Shown: positions 7,823 to 15,193 of the stretch, piece after piece | Layout: every line of letters begins with the position of its first letter | Position numbering within the stretch: position 1 is the first letter of the stretch | NCBI RefSeq assembly: GCF_009831215.1 | Contig: NZ_WUTW01000002.1 | Location: 868,001 to 932,000 of the forward strand | Source of the DNA: Actinomadura rayongensis | GTDB taxonomy: Bacteria > Actinomycetota > Actinomycetes > Streptosporangiales > Streptosporangiaceae | Direction of reading: 5' to 3' | Length of the DNA: 64,000 nt | Translations under genes and position numbers: made by a program | The notes under the pieces: model-generated | Told to the model about the DNA's origin: nothing | Database searches by the model: none | What the model saw: only the letters and a program-made list of their open reading frames with translations

Positions 7823-8503
7823 GTGTCGAGGGTGGGGTTCCGGGATATCGCCGATGGTCTGCGCAGGGCCATCGAGGCGGGGGAGATCGGCGCGGACCGG
7901 TCTCTTCCTTCGGAGTCTGAGCTGATGGACCGGCATGGGGTGGCCCGGATGACGGTCCGCCGGGCGCTGTCCCTGCTGGAAGACGAGGGACTGATCGAAG
8001 TGGTCCCCGGTCGTGGACGCTTCGTCCGTGCGGGCGACGGAGTGCCTGATGCAGTGCGGGTGGAGAAGAAGTACGAGCAGGTCGTGGACGAGGTCCGGCG
8101 GTTGCTGGCGTCCGGTGAGGTGCCCGCCGGCGGGCGTGTCGGCACCGCGGGCGAGGTGGCGGACCAGTTCGGGGTCTCGCCGGGGACGGCAACACGCGCC
8201 TTGGTCCTGCTGGCTGCTGAGGGTCTGGTCACGCCGGTTCACGGGCAGGCGTGGTTCGCCGGCGATCTCGGCGCCGAGGCGAACCGGACGGCGGCTGTTG
8301 CCGGGCGGCTGCGCGCAGCCATCGCCCAGGGGCGATTCCCGGTCGGCAGAAGGCTGCCGGGAGAACTGACGCTGGCCGAAGAACACGGCGTGGCCCGGGT
8401 CACCGTGCGGCGGGCTCTTGCCGTACTGGAGGCCGAGGGCCTGATCGAGAACCGTCCCGGGCGAGGGCGTCATGTACTCGCCGCAACGGTCAGCGACGAG
8501 TAG
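7823..8503 (+). CDS. Regulator with three tandem GntR winged-helix domains
   Basis: Taken from GTG 7823, 226 residues; ATG 7760 in the same frame would add 21 poorly conserved-looking residues. Three GntR-type winged helices follow one another: residues about 5-68, 83-145 and 156-219. The first and third have the full pattern (LPSESELMDRHGVARMTVRR and LPGELTLAEEHGVARVTVRR) and end in the wing PGRGR. The middle one is divergent (TAGEVADQFGVSPGTATRA). No FadR, HutC or YtrA effector domain is present, so this is a DNA-binding-only protein, unlike usual GntR regulators. It sits upstream of xis/int, as GntR/KorSA-type repressors do in actinomycete integrative elements, and likely controls excision or transfer. 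Confidence 0.75.
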   Translation: MSRVGFRDIADGLRRAIEAGEIGADRSLPSESELMDRHGVARMTVRRALSLLEDEGLIEVVPGRGRFVRAGDGVPDAVRVEKKYEQVVDEVRRLLASGEVPAGGRVGTAGEVADQFGVSPGTATRALVLLAAEGLVTPVHGQAWFAGDLGAEANRTAAVAGRLRAAIAQGRFPVGRRLPGELTLAEEHGVARVTVRRALAVLEAEGLIENRPGRGRHVLAATVSDE

Positions 8504-8538
8504 CCCCGCCAGGATTCACGGTGAGACATCTCCGGGAC

Positions 8539-8585
8539 TTGACATTCCCAAGGTAGACATGTTCTCTATTTCTAGTACAGAAATA
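8539..8585 (+). promoter_or_regulatory. Probable promoter and operator upstream of xis/int
   Basis: An AT-rich island in very GC-rich sequence. TTGACA at 8539-8544 is a consensus -35 box, with a weak -10 candidate about 17-20 bases on (8562-8570). Immediately downstream a perfect 7-bp inverted repeat, TATTTCT (8567-8573) and AGAAATA (8579-8585), overlaps the likely start region. It is a good operator candidate for the adjacent GntR regulator. Confidence 0.5.
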
Positions 8586-8679
8586 CTTAAGGTCTGTTGC
8601 GACCTGATGTCACAGTTGCCGCCCCGGCGCCCTTCGTTCGGTTGAGTCTCCATCTCTGCCGAATCGATCGGAGATCACT

Positions 8680-8919
8680 GTGCCAGGCCGACCGGCCACC
8701 GCCACCAGACCCGCCCTCCCCCAAGGAGCCGCCCTCCCACACCGCCGCCCGCGGCCCGATCCTCATGGCCCACCGCCTGTGCGCCCCATGCATCCCGCGA
8801 AGGCGACTCCACTCCCGGCACACCGAGCAACTGACATCGCGGACGGCCCCGGGTCTCTACCGACCAAAGCAGCGCCCGGGACCGCCGCTCCCTCTCGCGA
8901 AGGAGCAACACCATCATGA
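8680..8919 (+). CDS. Doubtful Pro/Ala-rich ORF before xis
   Basis: GTG 8680 opens 79 codons whose TGA overlaps the xis ATG. The product is Pro/Ala/Arg/His-rich low-complexity sequence with no recognisable domain and weak third-position bias. The overlap may simply reflect the leader before xis. The stretch 8586-8915 otherwise holds only the xis ribosome site (AAGGAG at 8900-8905). Confidence 0.2.
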   Translation: MPGRPATATRPALPQGAALPHRRPRPDPHGPPPVRPMHPAKATPLPAHRATDIADGPGSLPTKAAPGTAAPSREGATPS

Positions 8920-9152
8920 CCGCACGCCGCGCCGAGAACCCCGGGTTCCCGAAGACCGATCCGCCCGCCGACAAGCAGCTCTACACGGTCGAGGAGTCTG
9001 CCGTCGTCCTGTCGTTCAGCCGCGCCCACCTGTACCGGGAGATCCGTGCAGGCCGCTTGAAGACCGTGAAGTCCGGACGTTCGACCCGCGTCACCACTCG
9101 GGCGATCGCACAGTTCGTCGAGCTCCTGGAGCAGGAAGCCATGGGGGCGTGA
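8916..9152 (+). CDS. xis: Excisionase (recombination directionality factor), helix-turn-helix
   Basis: A 78-residue protein with an AAGGAG ribosome site 10 bases before ATG 8916. It has the excisionase/MerR-like winged-helix pattern: LYTVEESAVVLSFSRAHLYR, then EIRAGRLKTVKSGRSTRVTT (residues about 22-61), with a short helical tail. These proteins bind near the attachment sites and bias the integrase toward excision. The gap to int is two bases, so xis and int are co-expressed, the usual arrangement in actinomycete integrative elements. Confidence 0.85.
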   Translation: MTARRAENPGFPKTDPPADKQLYTVEESAVVLSFSRAHLYREIRAGRLKTVKSGRSTRVTTRAIAQFVELLEQEAMGA

Positions 9153-9154
9153 CG

Positions 9155-10333
9155 ATGACCAAGCGACGCAGCCGGGGCGACGGTGGACTGCACTGGGACG
9201 AGAGCCGTCAGCGCTGGATCGCTTCGGTGACCGTGGGATATACCCCCGCCGGTAAGCGCATCGTCAGGAAGGCCAGCGATCCGAAGAAGTCGGAGGCGCT
9301 GAGGAAGCTCAAGGAGAAGGTGCGCGACTACGAGGACGGCTTGGCCATCGCGCCGCACAACTACACCGTCGCTGAGGCGGTCGAGTACTGGTTCGCGCTC
9401 ATGGCGAAGAAGGGACGCGCCGGAGGGACGATCAAGAAGAACCGAAGCCTGATCGACAATCACGTGATCCCTGCGGTCGGTGCGCGCAAGCTCCGTGAGC
9501 TATCGGTGGAAGACGTAGAGAAGTGGCTGGAGTCGAAGACCGAGGTGCTGGGAAGCGACGCACTCAAGCAGCTCCATTCCATCCTGAACCAGTCCGTCAA
9601 GAAGGCGATGGCACGCGACAAGGTCAAGCGGAACGTGGTCGAGCTCGCTGAGATCCCGGAGGGACGCGACGGCCGCCCATCGAAGGCGATGAACCTGGAC
9701 CAAGCCGAAGCGGTGCTGAAGGCGGCCGTGGGGTCATCTCTTGAGGCATACATCGTGCTTTCGATCTTGATCGGTGCCCGACCCGAGGAACTACGCCCGC
9801 TCACCTGGGATCATGTCGATCTCGACGGCCGGCCCGCCGCCCGCGGGATGCCGATGGAGCCGCCGTCGATCAACGTCTGGCGTTCGGTCCGGGCCAAGGG
9901 CGAGACCAAGACGAAGAAGTCACGGCGGACCCTGGCCATGCCGATGAGATGCGTTGAGGCGCTGCGGTCGCTCAAGGCCCGGCAGATGGCGGCGGCGAAG
10001 AAGGAGGGCGAGGAGTGGTCGGACACCAGGCTGGTCTTCTGCACGCGGAACGGCACGCAGCGCAACGTGACCAACGTCCTACGCGACGTCCGCGTCGTCT
10101 ACCGTAAGGCCGGTCTGAACCCGGCCGAGTGGACTGTGCGGGAGCTGCGGCACACCTTCGTCTCCCTGCTCTCCAACGAGGCGCGGGTGCCGATCGAGCA
10201 CATCTCCCGGCTGGTCGGTCACGACGGCACCGCCGTGACCGAGGCCGTCTACCGCAAGCAGCTCAGGCCGGTCTTGGAGGAAGGCGCGACGGCCATGGAC
10301 CTGATCTTCCCCGGAGACGATCGAGCGGCTTAG
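9155..10333 (+). CDS. int: Tyrosine site-specific integrase
   Basis: A 392-residue tyrosine recombinase. The N-terminal part carries an AP2-like, arm-binding segment and a core-binding domain (residues about 65-165). The catalytic domain has R209 (GARPEELR), R332 and H333 (RELRHTFVSLLS), H356 (LVGHDG) and Y366 (EAVYRKQL). The first His of the usual HxLR box is Arg here. ATG 9155 is chosen; GTG 9149 is an alternative two codons earlier. The gene ends 65 bases from the 3' end of tRNA-Thr, which marks that tRNA as the integration target. The product integrates and, with Xis, excises the element. Confidence 0.9.
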   Translation: MTKRRSRGDGGLHWDESRQRWIASVTVGYTPAGKRIVRKASDPKKSEALRKLKEKVRDYEDGLAIAPHNYTVAEAVEYWFALMAKKGRAGGTIKKNRSLIDNHVIPAVGARKLRELSVEDVEKWLESKTEVLGSDALKQLHSILNQSVKKAMARDKVKRNVVELAEIPEGRDGRPSKAMNLDQAEAVLKAAVGSSLEAYIVLSILIGARPEELRPLTWDHVDLDGRPAARGMPMEPPSINVWRSVRAKGETKTKKSRRTLAMPMRCVEALRSLKARQMAAAKKEGEEWSDTRLVFCTRNGTQRNVTNVLRDVRVVYRKAGLNPAEWTVRELRHTFVSLLSNEARVPIEHISRLVGHDGTAVTEAVYRKQLRPVLEEGATAMDLIFPGDDRAA

Positions 10334-10353
10334 TCACCCAGTTAGTCACCCAG
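10331..10353. repeat. Short direct repeat at the end of int
   Basis: TAGTCACCCAG occurs at 10331-10341 and again at 10343-10353, the first copy including the int stop codon. It could be an arm-type binding site pair for Int or Xis next to the core attachment site. Confidence 0.4.
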
Positions 10354-10360
10354 CACGCTG

Positions 10361-10392
10361 AAGGCCCCTTCCGAAGCTTCGGAAGGGGCCTT
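10361..10392. terminator. Perfect palindromic terminator between int and tRNA-Thr
   Basis: A fully symmetrical 32-base palindrome: AAGGCCCCTTCCGA, AGCT, then the reverse complement. It would stop both int transcripts and tRNA-Thr read-through. It lies only six bases from the tRNA CCA end, so it may move with the element or belong to the chromosome. Confidence 0.75.
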
Positions 10393-10397
10393 CTAGC

Positions 10398-10440
10398 TGG
10401 AGCCGCCTATCGGAATCGAACCGATGACCTATTCATTACG
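10398..10440. other. Probable attachment site (3' half of tRNA-Thr)
   Basis: int and xis point toward and end beside the tRNA 3' end, the classical layout for integration into a tRNA gene with the 3' half serving as att core. The second att copy should lie left of the window, beyond the relaxase-like gene. The exact core length cannot be seen from one end. Confidence 0.55.
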
Positions 10441-10473
10441 AGTGAATCGCTCTGCCGACTGAGCTAAGGCGGC
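10398..10473 (-). tRNA. tRNA-Thr (anticodon CGT)
   Basis: The minus strand folds as a complete tRNA: acceptor GCCGCCT pairs with AGGCGGC, followed by discriminator T and an encoded CCA. The anticodon stem ATTCA/TGAAT holds the loop CTCGTAA, giving anticodon CGT (reads ACG, Thr). The T-arm contains GGTTCGATTCC. The tRNA is intact despite integration of the neighbouring element. Confidence 0.95.
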
Positions 10474-10531
10474 GTGCCGTGTGAGGACGGCGCGGGTAGC
10501 AGTCTAGCGGGTCTCTGGGCCGGTATGTGCA

Positions 10532-12022
10532 TCAGTTGCAGTGCGTGCCGTCTCGGGGTGGGGTTCCGGTGAGGAGGTAGCGGTCTGTCGCGGACGTGAT
10601 GCAGGGGTCGCCTTGCAGGTAGGCCGTGTGGCCGTCGCCGTTCAGGGACAGGAGGACGCCGTTGTCCAGCTCTGATGCCAGGTTTTCGGCCCACTGGTAG
10701 GGGGTTGCCGGGTCTCTCGTCGTGCCTACTACCAGGATGGGTGGGGAGCCTGTCGCCTTGATGGGGTGGGGGGTCTGCTTGGTCTGGGTGGGCCAGTAGA
10801 TGCAGGGGAGGCCGCCCCAGACTACGAAGGGGCCGAAGCGGGGGGACTCTTTGCGGGCCTTGTCTGCGTAGGACTGGTAGGCCGTGAGGGTTGGGGGGTT
10901 GGGCTTGTCTGCGCAGTTCACGGCCATGTTGGCTTCGGTCTCGTTGCTGTAGGTGCCGTTCGGCTTGCGTTCGACCATCGTGTCGGCGAGCGTGATCAGG
11001 AGGGTGCCGTCGTGTTGGGTGAACGCCTGGCTCAGGGCTTGGCGTAGGTAGGGCCAGCTCTCCTTGGCGTAGAGGGCCGTCGCTATGCCCATCGTCGCCC
11101 ATGCTTCGGTGACTTTGCGGGTGTCTCGGGTGTTCGCCAAGGGCGTACGGTCGAGTTGCTTCTGGAAGGCTGAGAGGCGGGTCAGGGCGCCTTCTACTGT
11201 GGTGCCCAGGGGGCAGCCCGGTGACTGGACGCAGTCTGCCGCGAAGGCTCGGAACGCTGTCTCGAAGCCTCTTGCCTGTTGTACTAGGACCTCTGCCGAC
11301 GAGACCTTGGGGTCCAGGGCTCCGTCCAGGACCAGGGTTCTGATGTGGGTGGGGAACTGTTCTGCGTAGACGGCTCCGAGGTAGGTGCCGTAGGACGCGC
11401 CGTAGTACGTGAGCTTTGCGTCGCCTACTGCTGCGCGCAGCAGGTCCATGTCGTGGGCTGCGTCTCGGGTGGATACGTGGGGTAGTAGCGCGCTGGCCCT
11501 TTTGGCGCAGGACGCTGCGAAGTTCTTGCTCTGGGCTGCGAACGCGTCGATCTCGGCTCGGTCGTCGGGGGACGCGTCCGTGCTGAAGAACGTGTCGAGT
11601 TGGGGGCCCGTCAGGCAGCGGACGGGGTCGCTTTGGCCCACGCCGCGGGGGTCGAAGCCCACGATGTCGAACTTGCGTCGTACGTCCGCGCCGAAGCTGC
11701 GGGCCGCCTGGCGGACGAACTCGATGCCTGAGCCGCCTGGTCCACCCGGGTTGGTGAACAGGGAGCCGATGCGGCCGGACCGGTCGGACGCGGGGAGGCG
11801 GATCATCGCTATCCCGATCGTCCCGGCGGACGGGTGCGCGTAGTCCAGCGGGACTTGGACCGTGCCGCACTGGAAGCCTTCTCCGCAGTCCTTCCACGCC
11901 AGGCCCTGGCTGGAGGGGGACGTGGACGGGGGCAGGGGTGCGGCCTTCGGGTCGCTCGTGCAGGCGGACGCCAGTGCGAGCACCAGCGCCGTCACCGCTC
12001 CGCTGATCGTCTTGGCCCGCAC
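10532..12022 (-). CDS. Secreted alpha/beta hydrolase lipoprotein (Tap-type tripeptidyl aminopeptidase family)
   Basis: From GTG 12022 the protein has 496 residues and a lipoprotein signal peptide ending in the lipobox LASAC; ATG 12067 would add 15 residues. The mature enzyme has the oxyanion segment TNPGGPGGSG, a DPRGVGQS strand, the nucleophile elbow GASYGTYLG, and the late Asp/His region (TTRDPATPYQWA, then NGDGHTAYL). The C-terminal DPCITSATDRYLLTG segment is typical of the Streptomyces Tap/SlpD-E family, which removes N-terminal peptides from secreted proteins. It is expected to be anchored outside the membrane. It is a single gene convergent with tRNA-Thr only in the sense of shared orientation; no operon partner is visible. 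Confidence 0.85.
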   Translation of the reverse strand: MRAKTISGAVTALVLALASACTSDPKAAPLPPSTSPSSQGLAWKDCGEGFQCGTVQVPLDYAHPSAGTIGIAMIRLPASDRSGRIGSLFTNPGGPGGSGIEFVRQAARSFGADVRRKFDIVGFDPRGVGQSDPVRCLTGPQLDTFFSTDASPDDRAEIDAFAAQSKNFAASCAKRASALLPHVSTRDAAHDMDLLRAAVGDAKLTYYGASYGTYLGAVYAEQFPTHIRTLVLDGALDPKVSSAEVLVQQARGFETAFRAFAADCVQSPGCPLGTTVEGALTRLSAFQKQLDRTPLANTRDTRKVTEAWATMGIATALYAKESWPYLRQALSQAFTQHDGTLLITLADTMVERKPNGTYSNETEANMAVNCADKPNPPTLTAYQSYADKARKESPRFGPFVVWGGLPCIYWPTQTKQTPHPIKATGSPPILVVGTTRDPATPYQWAENLASELDNGVLLSLNGDGHTAYLQGDPCITSATDRYLLTGTPPRDGTHCN

Positions 12023-12135
12023 AGCGCCCCGTTCGTCGGCCGGTCGGATGAACCGCCATGGTCGCATCTCGTGCGCGGCGGGCGGAAATGCGGGGTCGGC
12101 GGGCGGGTGCGGGGGGCGGCCCGCCCGCCGACGTC

Positions 12136-12504
12136 TCAGGGGGCGGGCGGCGCGCCGCCTCGGGCCCGGTTCGGGGCCAGGGAGCGGCACGCCTCCATCG
12201 CCTTCTGCTCGGCCGCCGGGCGGCTCGGGCGAGCGGACGGCCGTCCGGTCGGGCGGTCCGCGGGGGCTCCGCTGGGCCAGCCGGTCGGGCGATCGGATGG
12301 GCGGCCGGTCGGGCGGCCCGAAGGACGTCCGGGTGGGCGGCCGGTGCGGTCCGGCATTGTGACGCCCTGTTTCTGGAGGCAGGCGCGGAACGCTGCCATC
12401 GGGTCTGCGGAGGGCGTGCCGCCGGACGCGGTCTTGCCGTCCCCGCACGCGGCGGCCAGCAGGAGCGAGGCTGCGGCGGCCACGGCCGTGAGTTCGCGTC
12501 GCAT
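12136..12504 (-). CDS. Small lipoprotein with Gly-Arg-Pro-Ser repeats
   Basis: A 122-residue protein with AGGAGG before ATG 12504 and a lipobox (LLAAAC). After residue 55 it contains about ten short repeats of the type GRPSGRPTGRPS, flanked by two short helices each holding one Cys (ACLQKQGVTMP and AMEACRSLAP). The repeats make a stiff, basic, proline-rich spacer on the cell surface. It is the last gene of the MacAB-like efflux operon, 10 bases after the preceding gene. Function is unknown. A periplasmic or wall-spanning partner of the transporter is plausible. Confidence 0.7.
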   Translation of the reverse strand: MRRELTAVAAAASLLLAAACGDGKTASGGTPSADPMAAFRACLQKQGVTMPDRTGRPPGRPSGRPTGRPSDRPTGWPSGAPADRPTGRPSARPSRPAAEQKAMEACRSLAPNRARGGAPPAP

Positions 12505-12514
12505 CGCTTCCTCC

Positions 12515-13210
12515 TCAGTTGCCGCGGCCGGGTCGGCCGCCCTCGGTGACCTGCGTCGCCGTCACGGTGCCGTCGTCGCCGGCCGAGCCGCGCACGACGA
12601 CGGACGCCCCTTCGCCGAGGTCTTTCAGCGAGCCCTCGCGGGTGATGTTGACGCTGGTGGAGCCGCCGGTCTTGACCTTGACGGTCTTGCCGTCGGGCGT
12701 CTTCACCCAGAGCGTGTCGCCGGAGACCTTGGTGACGGTGCCGGTCGTCAGTCCGCCGCCGAAGCCACCGCCCGCGCCCGGTGCGCCGCCGAAGCCACCG
12801 CCCGGTGCGCCGCCGTAGCCGCCCCGCGCGCCGGTGCCCTGGCCGCCGCCGTAGCCGCCGGGGAAGGCGCCGCGGCCGGGTTGCGCCGCCGGGGTGCCGG
12901 TGGACGTTCCGGAGTTCCACTTCTGCGCCTGGACGCCGCCCAGGAAGCCCACGACGAGGAGCACCCCGGCGGCCAGGTAGAGCGTCGGGCCGGGGAGGGC
13001 GCGGCGGGGCGGGACGGCGGCGAGCGCGTCGTCCAGGTCGTCCTCGAAGGGGGACGTGGCGAGCAGGTCCGCGTCGTTCGACGGCGGCGCCGGGACGGAC
13101 GGCCCGCTCTGCCGGGACGTGGCGAGCAGATCCGCGTCGTTCGGCGGCGGGCCCGGGACGGACGGCCCGGTCTGCGCGTACGGGACGCCGGGCTGCGGGT
13201 TCTCGGGCAT
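12515..13210 (-). CDS. Membrane-anchored protein with Gly-rich linker and C-terminal DUF5666-like beta domain
   Basis: ATG 13210 is chosen because AGGGAGGA sits six bases upstream; ATG 13237 in frame lacks a ribosome site and overlaps the permease stop. The 231 residues run: Pro-rich cytoplasmic part with two copies of PSVPxPPxNDADLLATS, one membrane helix (YLAAGVLLVVGFLGGV), a Gly/Ala/Tyr-rich linker of about 60 residues, then a small beta domain (TVTKVSGDTLWVKTPDGKTV) like the DUF5666 fold. Placed between the permease and the repeat lipoprotein, it probably works outside the membrane with the transporter. Confidence 0.7.
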   Translation of the reverse strand: MPENPQPGVPYAQTGPSVPGPPPNDADLLATSRQSGPSVPAPPSNDADLLATSPFEDDLDDALAAVPPRRALPGPTLYLAAGVLLVVGFLGGVQAQKWNSGTSTGTPAAQPGRGAFPGGYGGGQGTGARGGYGGAPGGGFGGAPGAGGGFGGGLTTGTVTKVSGDTLWVKTPDGKTVKVKTGGSTSVNITREGSLKDLGEGASVVVRGSAGDDGTVTATQVTEGGRPGRGN

Positions 13211-13229
13211 GGGGTCCTCCCTGGTGCGG

Positions 13230-14498
13230 TCACTCATGGCGCAGCGCCTCGATCGGGCGGAGCCGGGCCGCGCGGCCGGCGGGGAAGCCGCCGAAGAACA
13301 GGCCGATCGCGACCGACACCGCGAGCGCCAGCGCGATGGACGACGGGACGAGCACCGGCTGCACCCCGGCGATACGGAACAATGTTCCGGCTATGCCGAC
13401 CGCGACGCCGAGCAGGCCGCCGATCAGGCTGAGCACGGTGGCCTCCACGACGAACTGGGCGAGGATCGCGCCGCGCGGGGCGCCGATCGCCTTCCGGATG
13501 CCGATCTCGCGCGTCCGTTCGGTGACGGTCACGAGCATGATGTTGGTGATGCCGATCCCGCCGACGAGCAGCGAGATCGCGGCGACGGCGCCGAGCAGCA
13601 CGGTGAACGTCCGCGTGGAGTCGCTGACGGCGGACTGCACGCTCGCCTGGCTCGACACGGTGAAGTCGGCCGTCCCGGTCGTCCCGACGCCGTGCCGCTG
13701 GGCGAGCAGCGCGGTGATCTCGGCCTGGGCGGCGTCCACCGCGTCGGAGCCGGTCGCCTGGACGATGATCTGGTCCAGGCCGCCGTACCCGGTCAGGCTC
13801 TCCTGGACGGCGGCGAGCGGCGCTACGGCGATGCTGTCGGGGTCGGAGAAGCTGGACGACGACGAGCCCGTGGCCTTCAGCACCCCGACGACCGTGAAAC
13901 GTATCCCGCCGACGTCGACCTTCTTGCCGATCGGACTGACCACCCCGAACAAATCGGACGCCGTGGTGCTCCCCAGCACGACCGTCTTCCCGTCCCCGGA
14001 AGAGAACAGTGACCCGGACGCCAGCGTCTTGTTAGCCGCCGCGAAGTAGGTCGGCGTCGTCCCGACGAACTGGCCGATCGTCGCGGACGTCCCCGCGTAG
14101 CTCGCCGTCACGGACTGGCTCGTCACGACCGGCGACGCGCTCTTGATCGACGGCGCCTGCCCGGACGAGCCGAGCGCCGTGGCGTCCGCGACGGTCAGGT
14201 CGTGCGCCTGCGTGCGCGGCCCGGTCTGCTGCTGCTGTTGCGGCCCCGCCGCGCCGCCGCCGGGGAAGAACCCGCCGCCGCGCCGTCCGCTCCCGGTCGT
14301 GGACGGCGTGACGGTCAGCGCGTCCGCGCCGAGCCGCTGGATGCTCTTCTTCACCGCCTCCGACGACCCGTTCCCGACCGCGACCAGCACGATCACCGAC
14401 GCGACGCCGATGAGGATCCCGAGCGTGGTGAGGGCGCTGCGCAGCTTGTTGGCGGCGAGTCCGCGCAGGGCGAACCGCAGGATCTCGGCGGGCGTCAC
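13230..14498 (-). CDS. MacB-like ABC transporter permease
   Basis: A 422-residue permease of the MacB/FtsX type: an N-terminal membrane helix (LRSALTTLGILIGVASVIVL), a large extracytoplasmic domain of about 200 residues, then three C-terminal helices starting at IGITNIMLVTVTERTREIG, the family signature. GTG 14498 overlaps the ATPase stop (GTGA). It should pair with the adjacent ATPase and membrane-fusion protein to move peptides, lipids or drugs outward by mechanotransmission, without itself forming a channel. Confidence 0.88.
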   Translation of the reverse strand: MTPAEILRFALRGLAANKLRSALTTLGILIGVASVIVLVAVGNGSSEAVKKSIQRLGADALTVTPSTTGSGRRGGGFFPGGGAAGPQQQQQTGPRTQAHDLTVADATALGSSGQAPSIKSASPVVTSQSVTASYAGTSATIGQFVGTTPTYFAAANKTLASGSLFSSGDGKTVVLGSTTASDLFGVVSPIGKKVDVGGIRFTVVGVLKATGSSSSSFSDPDSIAVAPLAAVQESLTGYGGLDQIIVQATGSDAVDAAQAEITALLAQRHGVGTTGTADFTVSSQASVQSAVSDSTRTFTVLLGAVAAISLLVGGIGITNIMLVTVTERTREIGIRKAIGAPRGAILAQFVVEATVLSLIGGLLGVAVGIAGTLFRIAGVQPVLVPSSIALALAVSVAIGLFFGGFPAGRAARLRPIEALRHE

Positions 14499-15193
14499 CG
14501 GACGGCCCCCGCCACGCGCCGGTCCTCCACGATGCGGCCGTCCACGAGCCGGACGATCCGCTGCGCGTGCGCGGCCACGTCCGCCTCGTGCGTGATGATC
14601 ACGAGGGTGCGCCCGGCGCGGTTGAGCCCGTCGAACAGGTGCAGGACGTCCGCGGTGGACCGGCTGTCGAGCGCGCCCGTCGGCTCGTCGGCGAGCAGGA
14701 GCGTCGGGGCGGTGACGAGCGCGCGGGCGATGGCGACGCGCTGCTGCTGCCCGCCCGACAGCTCGTTCGGTTCGTGGCGCGTGCGGTCCGCGAGGCCGAC
14801 CTCGCGCAGCGCCGCGACGGCCCGGCGCCGCCGCGCGGCCGCCCGGACGCCGCCGTACGCGAGCGGCAGCTCCACGTTCGCCTGCGCGCTCATCCGGGGG
14901 ATGAGGTTGAACGACTGGAACACGAACCCGATGCGCCGGTTGCGCAGGATGGCGAGGCGGCGTTCGTCCAGGCCGCCGACGTCGTGGCCGTCGAGGCGGT
15001 ACCGGCCGGCGCTCGGGACGTCCAGGCAGCCGACGATGTTCATCAGCGTGGACTTCCCGGAGCCGGACGCGCCCATGATCGCGACATAGTCCCCGCGCTC
15101 GACCCGCAGCGACACCCCGCGCAACGCGTGCACGGCCGTGTCGCCGGAGCCGTAGACCTTGGTGACGGACCGGACGTCCAGAACCGGGGTCAC
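14495..15193 (-). CDS. ABC transporter ATP-binding protein (MacB/LolD type)
   Basis: The 232-residue ATPase starts at GTG 15193, overlapping the stop of the membrane-fusion gene (GTGA). Walker A is GASGSGKST, the Q-loop is FVFQSFNLI, the signature is LSGGQQQRVAIARAL and Walker B is LLLADEPTGALD, all intact. It energises the permease encoded next. The long open frame upstream in the same register is a shadow of the fusion-protein gene. Confidence 0.93.
   Translation of the reverse strand: MTPVLDVRSVTKVYGSGDTAVHALRGVSLRVERGDYVAIMGASGSGKSTLMNIVGCLDVPSAGRYRLDGHDVGGLDERRLAILRNRRIGFVFQSFNLIPRMSAQANVELPLAYGGVRAAARRRRAVAALREVGLADRTRHEPNELSGGQQQRVAIARALVTAPTLLLADEPTGALDSRSTADVLHLFDGLNRAGRTLVIITHEADVAAHAQRIVRLVDGRIVEDRRVAGAVR

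Noticed and set aside
10464..12920. Long minus-strand open frame (818 codons) over the hydrolase and lipoprotein genes
   Set aside because: It is rich in Arg and Pro, has no domains and runs through two better-supported genes in another frame. It reflects GC-rich sequence without stops.
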